The notes: generated by a model from the letters alone, not told the origin. A stretch of DNA of 19,497 bases from Sulfuricurvum sp. (GCF_023229695.1 NZ_JALNYS010000027.1:1-19497), one strand, 5' to 3'. Numbered from the stretch's first letter, positions 1 through 6,605 are shown. Made by a program: numbers and translations.

Positions 1-2
1 CA

Positions 3-176
3 ATATCAGTAATTTCATCCAACTTTCCTCGGACTCAAAACGAAAGAAAGTCAAAAAAATCAACTGGGTACATTTGGGAATCTCTAGAAGAGGTTCTTAG
101 AGGTGCCCTTAATGTAATATTCCTAAATTGCGTTAAAAACTATTCATGCGCCAGAGATCATAGGAGAATCTCATAA
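3..176 (+). other. possible 3' end of a truncated reading frame
   Basis: A plus-strand frame is open from the window edge for 57 codons and stops with TAA at 174-176, directly where the hairpin repeat begins. The encoded residues include YIWESLEEVLRGALNV, which I do not recognise. The stretch is AT-richer than the genes to the right. It could be the tail of a gene or of a transposase that starts left of the window, or it could be open by chance in a short non-coding stretch. No start codon or ribosome site can be judged. Confidence 0.2.
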
Positions 177-410
177 TAGACTTCTTGCATAACCTTGTTA
201 TGCAAGAAGTTTTCTGCCTCAAAGAGGCAAGCTTTAGCGTAGTGCTTTGGGCTTTGCTCAAAGCACGTTTAAAAGAGAGTTCTGCAAAAACTCTAATATA
301 TGATTTATCTTAGGTTACTGACCTTACGCACCTTCTCTAAACAAGTGCGATAAGGTTAGTAATCTCCCGTATCCGAAAGATACGGGAAGCTTTAGGGGGG
401 GGTGTAGGGA
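175..410 (+). repeat. multi-hairpin dispersed repeat, left copy
   Basis: This non-coding block recurs in inverted orientation at 15630-15872. It holds consecutive stems: 180-193 with 197-210 (14 perfect pairs, 3-base loop CTT); 215-220 with 224-229 (TGCCTC/GAGGCA); 242-249 with 259-266 (GTGCTTTG/CAAAGCAC); 276-281 with 289-294; a long stem of 315-330 with 346-362, with one bulge and one G-T pair; and 366-373 with 379-386 (CCCGTATC/GATACGGG, loop CGAAA). An 8-G run follows at 395-402. Between the copies the last stem changes T-A to C-G on both arms, and the second gains a G-T pair, so pairing is preserved. It may be a non-autonomous mobile element or a structured RNA. No protein is encoded. 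Confidence 0.85.
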
Positions 411-447
411 CCCTATTTGCATTTTAATTCAGTCGGTCCCCTTTTTT
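407..447 (+). terminator. weak terminator-like hairpin with T run
   Basis: GGGACC at 407-412 can pair with GGTCCC at 435-440, and six T residues follow at 442-447. The loop is 22 bases, long for an intrinsic terminator, and no gene clearly ends just upstream, so the arrangement may simply be the degenerate edge of the hairpin repeat. The right copy has a tighter GGGACA/TGTCCC hairpin at the matching place. Confidence 0.25.
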
Positions 448-476
448 CGAGTAGGAGCGTATAGCATCTGTCTGCA

Positions 477-497
477 TTCCCACTAGGAAAGTGGGAA
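477..497. repeat. REP-like palindrome
   Basis: TTCCCACT (477-484) pairs perfectly with AGTGGGAA (490-497) around a five-base loop, and CGAG follows. The pattern resembles the widespread short extragenic palindromes of the form TTCCCACG...CGTGGGAACGAG found in many bacteria, some of which are moved by REP-associated Y1 transposases. The family link is from memory. The hairpin itself is plain in the sequence. Confidence 0.55.
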
Positions 498-505
498 CGA
501 GAAAT

Positions 506-538
506 CGGATTAGGTATCCGGGCTGATTAGCGTTAATC
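506..538. repeat. pair of small palindromes at the end of the repeat island
   Basis: CGGAT (506-510) pairs with ATCCG (516-520), and GATTA (525-529) pairs with TAATC (534-538) around GCGT. The second palindrome contains the stop codon of the minus-strand gene remnant that ends at 533. The last residues of that gene therefore probably come from repeat DNA. The palindromes could also help end minus-strand transcription, but no T run is present. Confidence 0.4.
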
Positions 539-766
539 GAACCAACGACTGCCTAATATTCTCATGCCGAAGGTTATCCATTCTTGGGAAACTTTGCCAC
601 CGGATCCATAGGTCATATCTACTTGTACTTTATCCGGAATAAGCCATAAACGTCCCCCTCCTGCCAAAACAGTTCTCCCGTTGTATCCCCGTGCGTCATC
701 GGTTACCAGAGGACGTGCACCGTAGAGCGATAATGCGGTGATGGCGAGAAGAACACTTTTTTTCAA
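533..766 (-). pseudogene. internally deleted outer-membrane barrel protein remnant
   Basis: This is a 77-residue frame starting with TTG at 766. Residues 1-17 look like a signal peptide (MKKSVLLAITALSLYGA). The next residues, RPLVTDDAR, match the start of mature 'transporter'/MetA-pathway-type outer-membrane barrel proteins as I remember them. After only about ten further residues the sequence reads like a barrel C-terminus (RLWLIPDKVQVDMTYG, then WITFGMRI). Such proteins usually exceed 200 residues, so the middle appears to be missing. The final residues GSRWFD and the stop lie in repeat DNA. The frame sits 19 bases behind the upstream minus-strand gene and may be co-transcribed with it. It could instead be a genuine small secreted protein. 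Confidence 0.5.
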
Positions 767-785
767 GATCCGTTACTTTTTCGTG

Positions 786-1115
786 TTATTTTCGCTCCGC
801 GCAGGTGCGGCATCCGCTTCCGTCGTCTTCGCAGGTTTCGCACTCGCCGTTATCCGTCTTTTCTTTCGGTTCATCCGGAAGCCGGAAACAGTGGTTACGC
901 GAGAGATACCATGTCGCTATCGCGTAATCGTCATAGGGGTATTCGCGCTGGGCCGGAGGGATTGAATCGTTGCGGAGTTTGGAGCGTATTATCCCGAAGA
1001 CGACAAATCCCAGTAACAGGGTCCCGATCGCGATGAACCAGTCGCTTTGCCACCACATGAGCAATGCAATTATGTAGTTACCATAACTCAGGCTCCACCC
1101 CAATAGGCGTGCCAT
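786..1115 (-). CDS. small membrane protein with CxxC-x6-CxxC tail
   Basis: I do not recognise this protein. From the ATG at 1115 (MARLLGWSLSYG) it has 109 residues: two hydrophobic segments near residues 6-22 and 25-45, a basic turn (RSKLRND), a charged soluble part, and a C-terminal tail CETC-EDDGSG-CRTC. Two CxxC pairs six residues apart resemble a small zinc or metal knuckle. An in-frame ATG at 1184 would add 23 residues including NPTPTLPTRG, a peptide often produced by translating repeat DNA. A TATAAT box at 1191-1196 would start the transcript almost on that ATG, so the internal start is preferred, although its ribosome site (GGAT) is weak. The gene probably leads a short operon with the remnant behind it. 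Confidence 0.6.
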   Translation of the reverse strand: MARLLGWSLSYGNYIIALLMWWQSDWFIAIGTLLLGFVVFGIIRSKLRNDSIPPAQREYPYDDYAIATWYLSRNHCFRLPDEPKEKTDNGECETCEDDGSGCRTCAERK

Positions 1116-1190
1116 TGTACGGCATCCGCGTGTGGGGAGAGTCGGTGTCGGATTGAGATGAAACGTAAAAGAGGCTTTATTCATGCGCAG

Positions 1191-1196
1191 ATTATA
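1191..1196 (-). promoter_or_regulatory. -10 box for the minus-strand small membrane gene
   Basis: A perfect TATAAT on the minus strand, preceded by TGGC, places a transcription start near 1184. No good -35 is seen about 17 bases upstream, which is usual in Campylobacterota. It gives a leader of roughly 70 bases if translation begins at 1115. Confidence 0.45.
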
Positions 1197-1233
1197 GCCA
1201 ACCGGAGCTTATCGGATTATCAGAAAAAAGAAA

Positions 1234-1263
1234 ATGGATATCAATCCATTTTTGATATTCCAT
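1234..1263. promoter_or_regulatory. inverted repeat in divergent intergenic region
   Basis: ATGGATATCAA (1234-1244) is mirrored by TTGATATTCCAT (1252-1263) with one extra base. Within it ATGGAT-ATCA-ATCCAT (1234-1249) is itself a perfect palindrome. The site overlaps the proposed -35 of the porin operon, the usual place for an operator. No regulator is encoded next to it, so the binding protein is unknown. Confidence 0.4.
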
Positions 1264-1279
1264 TCAAACTTATGATACT
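1252..1279 (+). promoter_or_regulatory. candidate promoter of the porin/HD-GYP operon
   Basis: TTGATA (1252-1257) and GATACT (1274-1279) are separated by 16 bases, a workable sigma-70 arrangement with a start near 1286 and a leader of about 33 bases. TATGAT at 1271 is an alternative -10. It overlaps the inverted repeat at 1234-1263. Confidence 0.4.
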
Positions 1280-1318
1280 ATTATATCCATAAGCGATAGG
1301 AAAAGAGGGAAACATGGG

Positions 1319-2320
1319 ATGGAAAGAGGAAGCATGAGGGCTCGAAGTGCGGGTATCTTGTTGACAATGGGGATCGCAGCGTACGGTGATCCTTATGTGT
1401 TGGGACAGGGGCTGCACGTCAACGACATGGTCAATATAGGGGGATATTTTTCGTCGGAATTTGAAGCAAAGGGGGGTGAAAAAAGCGTTACCGTTGATGA
1501 TGTCGCTGTCATGGCATACGGCGAGATCAACCCGATGTTTTCGTATCTGGCTGAGCTTGAAGCGGTGGGCTTTTACCGAAAAAATATTGGCAACGGGGAT
1601 GAGAGAGGGGATCAGACTTTTCATGTCGAACGGTTTTACGGGGATATGTGGCTGTCCGATGCGTACAATATCCGTTTCGGGAAACAGCTGACCCCGATCG
1701 GATACTGGACCCGAGAACCGATCAACGTGTTGCGCGATACCAGCTCCAATCCCCTATACAGCCTCCTCCTTTTTCCGAAGTTTTTGACCGGTATCGATAT
1801 TAACGGCTACATCCCCTCGATGGAAGGGACGAAATACCACCTTTTCGGGCAAAATAACAGCGATTTTGATGATGAGTACATCAATATCCCCAATACCCAT
1901 TTTTTCGGTCTATCGATTGAAAGGGAGATCTCGTCCGATTTCAACGGCGGGGGGAGCATCGGTGAGTACATTACCGCGTCGAATCAGCGGACCCGTTTTC
2001 TCCAGGCCAATGGAAAGTATGACGATTCCAGATGGCAGGTGATGGGGGAGGCGTTGTGCGCCAAGAGCGAGTATGCCGATCGACAGGACGGGTACACCCT
2101 CTCCGGGTACCTTCAGGGGATGTATCGCTATACGCCCGAACATGCGGTGGTCGGGAGGTTTGAACACTTTAACGATCACCATTCCCGTTACGCGGATACG
2201 ATAGGGGTCGTCGGATACAGCTATCGCCCCTGGTATCCCGTATCGATCAAGGGGGAGTATCAGTGGCACTCGATGAACCGTGAGAATCGTGCCCTTTTCT
2301 CTTTTTCGGTGCTGTTCTGA
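1319..2320 (+). CDS. porin-like outer-membrane beta-barrel protein
   Basis: The 333-residue protein has an N-terminal signal (MRARSAGILLTMGIAAYG from the sixth residue), many alternating short strands rich in aromatic residues, Gly and charged residues (RFGKQLTPIGYWTREP, SIKGEYQWHSMN), and ends in Phe (FSVLF), the classic outer-membrane barrel signature. The exact porin family is not clear to me. Two starts are possible: ATG 1319 with AGAGGG at good spacing, or ATG 1334 with AGAGGA very close. The second gives the cleaner signal peptide. Its stop overlaps the next start (TGATG), so it is translationally coupled to the mini binding protein and, through that, to the HD-GYP sensor. A role as entry pore for the ligand sensed by this operon is inference. 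Confidence 0.75.
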   Translation: MERGSMRARSAGILLTMGIAAYGDPYVLGQGLHVNDMVNIGGYFSSEFEAKGGEKSVTVDDVAVMAYGEINPMFSYLAELEAVGFYRKNIGNGDERGDQTFHVERFYGDMWLSDAYNIRFGKQLTPIGYWTREPINVLRDTSSNPLYSLLLFPKFLTGIDINGYIPSMEGTKYHLFGQNNSDFDDEYINIPNTHFFGLSIEREISSDFNGGGSIGEYITASNQRTRFLQANGKYDDSRWQVMGEALCAKSEYADRQDGYTLSGYLQGMYRYTPEHAVVGRFEHFNDHHSRYADTIGVVGYSYRPWYPVSIKGEYQWHSMNRENRALFSFSVLF

Positions 2321-2721
2321 TGAAGCTGCTTTGGTTTTTTATTTCCCTCTCCGCGATAGCCATGGGAGCCGAATACAGCGTCATTGTTTCGAAAAAAGCC
2401 CCGTTTTCTACGCTGAGTGTTCAACAGATACGGGAGATTTTTCTCCAAAAGCGGCATACCATCGGCGATCAAAAAATGATCCCCGTGAATCTGGTAGGGC
2501 AAGATGAGGTCCGTTTCGCGTTTGAATCGGCCGTCTTGGGGATGGATCGGAACCGTCTTAATACCTATTGGATCAAACAGCATTTCCAGGGGATCACCCC
2601 GCCGATTACCCAGCCTTCGGTCGAATCGATCCGGGCTTTTATCCAGAACGTCGAGGGGTCGATCGGGTACATCCCCTCGTCGATGGTCGATGGCGGGGTA
2701 AAGGTTGTGTATGAGTTTTAA
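2320..2721 (+). CDS. mini phosphate-binding-like periplasmic protein (PBP-like)
   Basis: The 133-residue protein begins with a signal peptide (MKLLWFFISLSAIAMGA) and continues with features of the PstS-like periplasmic binding superfamily: SVQQIREIFLQKR near the N-terminus, then WIKQHF, and VEGSIGYIPSSMV near the end. Full-length PstS proteins have about 300 residues, so this is the single-lobe short form often found away from any transporter. No ABC permease or ATPase for phosphate lies nearby. Overlaps at both ends (TGATG with the porin, 11 bases with the HD-GYP gene) argue for a shared function, perhaps delivering ligand state to the sensor domain of the next protein. Phosphate as ligand is not shown by the sequence. 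Confidence 0.75.
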   Translation: MKLLWFFISLSAIAMGAEYSVIVSKKAPFSTLSVQQIREIFLQKRHTIGDQKMIPVNLVGQDEVRFAFESAVLGMDRNRLNTYWIKQHFQGITPPITQPSVESIRAFIQNVEGSIGYIPSSMVDGGVKVVYEF

Positions 2722-4225
2722 ACTAAAGACGATTCTTCTGTTTTTAGGGGTGAGCCTGATCCCTTATATCCTGACGATGGTGCTGTTGGGGAGTTCGTAT
2801 TATCAGGAGCAGCATACGGCGATTACACAGGAGATGAACACGCAGCTCCATCTGACGGTGGAGCGGATGGATCAGAGTCTTAAAACGTTGCAGAAGGATA
2901 TGGCGTTTATCGCCAACTCGGATGTGATGAACGACATGTACACCCACGATCTCGATCGACGGATCGCCAATACCCTTTTGGCGAAGAAAAACGATATGAA
3001 ATTGGTGGGAAATTTTTTCGTGTTTGATCCGAAAGGGGTCGTCATCGCTTCGAGCGATTTCGGGACGATCGGTAAAAAAGTGGAGATATCCCCTTTCGCA
3101 GAGGTACCGATTGTTTCAAATTTTACCCGACAGGTGATCGGAAGATTGGCCGTCGATTACCGTGTCGAGAATTTCAAGCGCTTTTTCCACAATACGGAGG
3201 AACGTCAATATTTTCTCCGTTACGGTGAGGGGAGAGAAGAGCTGCGCGTGCGTCATTTTCCCGAATCGCTTGAAGTGGTGAGTCCGCTGCCGAGCAAACC
3301 GGCGCTGAATGTGGTCCTTGAAGAGGAGAAAGAGTTTGCATTCCGCCTCCTGTACAAATACGAGCGGTTGTTTGTGATCCTCCTCGTTTTGGGAGGGGGG
3401 TTTATCGCTTTGGCCGCGTATTACGTGGCGACGGGATTGATCCGTCCGGTCATTATCCTCTCTGAAGCGGCCAAACAGGTGACAAAAACACAAGATTATA
3501 CGCGACGGGTTTCGATTGACCGGGAGGATGAGATCGGACAGCTCTCGGATGCCTTTAATACGATGATCGGGGGGATGGGACATGCCCTCGGAGAGATTAC
3601 GGCGCTGAACACAGAGATTGAAGATACCCAGCGCGAAGTCGTTTTTACGATGGGTTCCATCGGTGAGAGCCGTTCCAAAGAGACGGGGAACCATGTGAGG
3701 AGGGTAGCGGAGTATTCAAAACTGTTGGCACTCTATTACGGTTTGAAAGAAGAGGAGGCCGAGATGCTTCGGCAGGCTTCTCCGATGCACGATATCGGGA
3801 AAGTAGCGATCCCCGATGCCGTCCTCAATAAACCGGGCCGTTTTGATGAAGAGGAGCGGCGTATCATGGATACCCATGCCGCTCTGGGATACGATATGCT
3901 CAAACATTCGCAGCGGCCGTTGCTGCTGATGGCGGCGACGGTAGCGTATGAACATCATGAAAAATACGACGGCAGCGGCTACCCTCGGGGGCTGAGCGGT
4001 GAGGATATCCATATCTACGGAAGGATCACGGCACTGGCAGACGTTTTTGATGCTCTGGGGAGTGATCGTGTATACAAGCAGGCGTGGGACGATGAGCGGA
4101 TTTTCAACCTTTTCCGCGAAGAGCGGGGGAAACATTTTGATCCGAAACTGATTGATATCTTTTTTGACCATTTGGACGAATTTTTAGCGATTCGTGACCA
4201 TTTAAAAGATACGATTGAGAATTAA
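2711..4225 (+). CDS. membrane HD-GYP c-di-GMP phosphodiesterase with periplasmic sensor and HAMP
   Basis: From ATG 2711 the protein has 504 residues. A membrane helix spans about residues 7-27, a periplasmic sensor region 30-215 (Cache-like by appearance, with NFFVFDPKGVVIASS), and a second helix 219-242. A HAMP segment follows at 243-295, then a short coiled stretch and an HD-GYP domain from about 310. Catalytic motifs are intact: H360-D361 in HDIGK, H415-H416, and the GYP-type motif HHEKYDGSGYP (415-425). This family hydrolyses c-di-GMP, lowering biofilm-type behaviour and favouring motility. A TTG two codons upstream could also start, but ATG is favoured. The gene overlaps the mini binding protein by 11 bases, so it is probably the output of a porin/binding-protein sensing unit. 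Confidence 0.88.
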   Translation: MSFKLKTILLFLGVSLIPYILTMVLLGSSYYQEQHTAITQEMNTQLHLTVERMDQSLKTLQKDMAFIANSDVMNDMYTHDLDRRIANTLLAKKNDMKLVGNFFVFDPKGVVIASSDFGTIGKKVEISPFAEVPIVSNFTRQVIGRLAVDYRVENFKRFFHNTEERQYFLRYGEGREELRVRHFPESLEVVSPLPSKPALNVVLEEEKEFAFRLLYKYERLFVILLVLGGGFIALAAYYVATGLIRPVIILSEAAKQVTKTQDYTRRVSIDREDEIGQLSDAFNTMIGGMGHALGEITALNTEIEDTQREVVFTMGSIGESRSKETGNHVRRVAEYSKLLALYYGLKEEEAEMLRQASPMHDIGKVAIPDAVLNKPGRFDEEERRIMDTHAALGYDMLKHSQRPLLLMAATVAYEHHEKYDGSGYPRGLSGEDIHIYGRITALADVFDALGSDRVYKQAWDDERIFNLFREERGKHFDPKLIDIFFDHLDEFLAIRDHLKDTIEN

Positions 4226-4248
4226 ATCACAAAAAGAAGGAGTCCTCA

Positions 4249-4686
4249 ATGTTCAGTGAATTTAAAAAATTCTTAATTACCGGGAATGTGGTCGATATGG
4301 CGGTGGGATTTATTTTCGGGGCGGCGTTTGCGACGGTGGTCAAATCCCTCGTCTCGAATATCATTATGCCCCCGATCGGTCTGTTGATGGGAGGGGTTGA
4401 TTTTTCATCTCTATTCATCGCATTGGACGGCAAAGAATACCCCTCCTTATCGGCACTCGATGCGGCAGGGGCACCGGCGATCAAGCTGGGAGTTTTTGTC
4501 AATGACGTTATCTCGTTTACGATTTTGGGATTCGTTATGTTTCTGATGGTTAAAGGGTACAACAAACTCAAAGCAAAAGAGGAGCCTGCCGTTGCGTCGG
4601 CACCGATCAGTAAAGTGTGCCCGGAGTGTGCAATGGAGATCCCCGTTGCGGCAAAAATCTGCCCCTATTGCAACCATCTTCAATAA
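4249..4686 (+). CDS. mscL: large-conductance mechanosensitive channel with C-terminal zinc ribbon
   Basis: Residues 1-105 are a typical MscL: FKKFLITGNVVDMAVGFIFG leads into the first membrane helix, followed by a periplasmic loop with DGKEYPSLSALDAAGAPAI and a second helix (VFVNDVISFTILGFVMFLMV). The channel opens under membrane tension and releases solutes on osmotic downshock. After the usual charged linker (KLKAKEE) a tail adds C124-PE-C127 and C138-PY-C141, a zinc-ribbon pattern, giving 145 residues against roughly 100-140 for most MscL. A strong ribosome site (AAGGAG) lies upstream of the ATG. The gene is 23 bases behind the HD-GYP gene and may share its transcript. The next gene is convergent, and no clear terminator is seen in the 53-base gap. 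Confidence 0.95.
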   Translation: MFSEFKKFLITGNVVDMAVGFIFGAAFATVVKSLVSNIIMPPIGLLMGGVDFSSLFIALDGKEYPSLSALDAAGAPAIKLGVFVNDVISFTILGFVMFLMVKGYNKLKAKEEPAVASAPISKVCPECAMEIPVAAKICPYCNHLQ

Positions 4687-4739
4687 ACTTCCTGTAGCGG
4701 AGGGTTCGGGAGAAGCTTTACTCCTCCTTCGCCGGTGTT

Positions 4740-5321
4740 TCAGCTTTTTGTATCGAGAATATTACCGCCCAGAGCGCTGATTTGCTCATCGATTTTGGCA
4801 AGAGCTTTATCCAACGTCTGATAGGAGATATCGGGAAGTTTTCCCCCCCACATCTGTTCGGCCTCGTTGAATCCTCGGATAATCCCCTCTCGACCCGCTT
4901 TGAGTTTATCGACATTATCACCGCCGCCGCTCAGGACAAAATCGGCTAACCGATCGGATGTTTGGGATACACCGAAAAAACCCTCTTCGCTCACGAGCGC
5001 TTTGGCTTCATCGGGGGTCATATCGGTGATTGCTTTCCCCTCGTACCCGATCGCTTTGAAATCGATCGATTGTAGAATATCCTGAATCTTTTTGAGATCA
5101 AAGGCCCCGCTTTGGGATTCAAAATTACCGGACGAATAGCTCTCAATCTTCAGACTGTATTCGACAAGATAGGCCTGCGTCAGAGCCTTTCCCGAAATCT
5201 CCCCTTTTTGGAGCCTCTCTTTTAATGCACCTGCTTCTTTTGCCTCTTTGGAGTTTTGTTCATACAACGCCATCCCGCTTTTAAGATAGGGGTTGGTGCT
5301 GATGGAGGGGTTGATTTGCAT
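4740..5321 (-). CDS. conserved protein of unknown function (DUF5610-like; often labelled 'hydrogenase-4 component G')
   Basis: This 193-residue soluble-looking protein has no signal peptide or membrane helix. Helical, charged segments near the N-terminus are followed by TPDEAKALVSEEGFFGV, then RLADFVLSGGGDNVDKLKAG and REGIIRGFNEAEQMWGGKLP. I recall this C-terminal pattern from Campylobacterota proteins annotated as hydrogenase-4 component G and from DUF5610 proteins. The hydrogenase label looks unreliable because no hydrogenase genes are nearby. A good ribosome site (AAAGGAT, about seven bases before ATG) and a -10-like TATACT at 5349-5354 suggest its own promoter, although it lies only 72 bases behind the ABC permease on the same strand. 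Confidence 0.75.
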   Translation of the reverse strand: MQINPSISTNPYLKSGMALYEQNSKEAKEAGALKERLQKGEISGKALTQAYLVEYSLKIESYSSGNFESQSGAFDLKKIQDILQSIDFKAIGYEGKAITDMTPDEAKALVSEEGFFGVSQTSDRLADFVLSGGGDNVDKLKAGREGIIRGFNEAEQMWGGKLPDISYQTLDKALAKIDEQISALGGNILDTKS

Positions 5322-5348
5322 AACTGATCCTTTGATGAAGGTATACGA

Positions 5349-5354
5349 AGTATA
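5349..5354 (-). promoter_or_regulatory. -10-like box for the 4740-5321 gene
   Basis: Minus-strand TATACT lies about 28 bases before the ATG and sits inside a small palindrome (TATAC-TTC-GTATA). No convincing -35 is present. It supports separate transcription from the upstream efflux operon. Confidence 0.35.
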
Positions 5355-5393
5355 TCGTCTAAACGGGATTTTTTATAAATGGCGAATGGGCGA

Positions 5394-6605
5394 TCATTCA
5401 TGGCGCAGTGCGTCGATCGGATTGAGGCGTGCCGCTTTGCGTGCGGGAAAATAGCCGAATACGATGCCGACGAGGGTTGAAAATAAAAAGGCGATAACGA
5501 CGATCGAGGTATTAAATACAAACGGCAGGTCAAAAAAGTGATTGATGGCAACCCCCGTACCGATCCCCAAAGCCATACCGATGATGCCGCCCAGAGAGGA
5601 GAGGACGATCGCCTCGACTAAAAATTGCAGTAACACCTCCCTCTCCAACGCACCGATGGCCAGCCGGATACCGATCTCCCGGGTCCGTTCGGTAACGGAG
5701 ACAAGCATGATGTTCATGATGCCGATCCCACCGACGAGGAGGCTGATGGCCGCGACCGCACCCAGTAAAAGGGTGAGCATTTTGGTCGTCGAGGAGAGGG
5801 TCTGCACCACTTCACGCAGATCCCGGACATTAAAATCGTCTTCGTCTCCGGGGCGTATATGGCGCCGTTCGCGTATCAGCGATGTGACGTTGGTTTTGAT
5901 GGATTCGATCCCCGAAGCATTTTTGGCCGAAAGCAAGATCGTGGCGATCTCCTGATTGCCGCTGATACGGCGTTGAAACATCCGTAGCGGAACGACGACA
6001 AGATCATCCTGATCCATTCCGAACATCGATGAGCCTTTGGAGTGGAGCACCCCGATGACCTGACACGAAAAATTTTCGAGCCGGATCGACGCATCGAGGG
6101 GATTTTGGTCACCGAAAAGTTCTTTTCGGATCGTTTCGCCGATGACACAGACCGCTTTTCCCCCCTGCAGTTCAGCTGCGGTAAAATTTCGTCCCGTTTC
6201 AAAACTCCAATCTTTGACGGTAAAGTAATCATTCGTGCTTCCGTCGATGGAGGTAGAGTAGTTTTGGTTTCCATAGACCACCTGCATCCCTTTCGAAGAG
6301 ACGGGCGCCACCCCTTTGATCCCGCCGATTTCACGGGATATGGCCGTAATATCCTCTTGGGTGAACCGTTTGGAGGTGGTATCTCCCCCTCCGGGTCCGT
6401 GACGGTCCTGTCCCGGACGGAGGATCAGCATATTGCTTCCGAGCTTGGAGATGCTTTGGGTGACGTAGGCCGTTGTCGCATCGCCGAGCATCACCATGGC
6501 AATGACGGAGGCCACTCCGATGACGATCCCTAGGGTCGTAAGGATAGAGCGCATGGCACTGCGGCGGATTTCGCGCAACGCCAGGATAAAGGCATTCCAG
6601 ATCAT
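5394..6605 (-). CDS. MacB-like ABC transporter permease (FtsX family)
   Basis: The 403-residue protein has the MacB permease layout. A first helix lies at about 18-42 (ILTTLGIVIGVASVIAMVML), followed by a large periplasmic domain at about 45-275. Three further helices lie toward the C-terminus, with the conserved TREIGIRLAIGA stretch between the second and third, and the protein ends in FPARKAARLNPIDALRHE. It forms the inner-membrane part of a MacAB-TolC-type pump that drives substrates from the periplasm through the outer-membrane duct. In E. coli MacB the ATPase and permease are one protein, but here they are separate genes. Its ATG overlaps the stop of the ATPase gene (ATGA). The exported substrate cannot be read from the sequence. 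Confidence 0.92.
   Translation of the reverse strand: MIWNAFILALREIRRSAMRSILTTLGIVIGVASVIAMVMLGDATTAYVTQSISKLGSNMLILRPGQDRHGPGGGDTTSKRFTQEDITAISREIGGIKGVAPVSSKGMQVVYGNQNYSTSIDGSTNDYFTVKDWSFETGRNFTAAELQGGKAVCVIGETIRKELFGDQNPLDASIRLENFSCQVIGVLHSKGSSMFGMDQDDLVVVPLRMFQRRISGNQEIATILLSAKNASGIESIKTNVTSLIRERRHIRPGDEDDFNVRDLREVVQTLSSTTKMLTLLLGAVAAISLLVGGIGIMNIMLVSVTERTREIGIRLAIGALEREVLLQFLVEAIVLSSLGGIIGMALGIGTGVAINHFFDLPFVFNTSIVVIAFLFSTLVGIVFGYFPARKAARLNPIDALRHE

Noticed and set aside
175..410. tRNA or other standard RNA gene
   Set aside because: No cloverleaf, CCA end or known RNA core motif could be found; only serial hairpins are present.
175..540. CRISPR array
   Set aside because: The hairpins differ from one another and no regular repeat-spacer periodicity is present.
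1116..1184. 23-residue extension of the small Cys-tail protein
   Set aside because: It includes NPTPTLPTRG, typical of translated repeat DNA, and would begin at the predicted transcription start with no ribosome site. It is not fully excluded.
2705..2710. TTG start two codons before the HD-GYP ATG
   Set aside because: ATG 2711 is a stronger start and nothing in the extra residues supports the longer form.
3116..3694. 192-codon minus-strand frame
   Set aside because: It is antisense to the HAMP/HD-GYP coding region and has no recognisable features.
4687..4739. Bidirectional terminator between mscL and the convergent gene
   Set aside because: GGAGG and CCTCC segments exist, but no compact stem followed by a T run could be drawn on either strand.
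4740..5321. True hydrogenase-4 subunit
   Set aside because: The label is known to me only as a database name for this type of protein. No hydrogenase genes or metal-binding motifs are present here.
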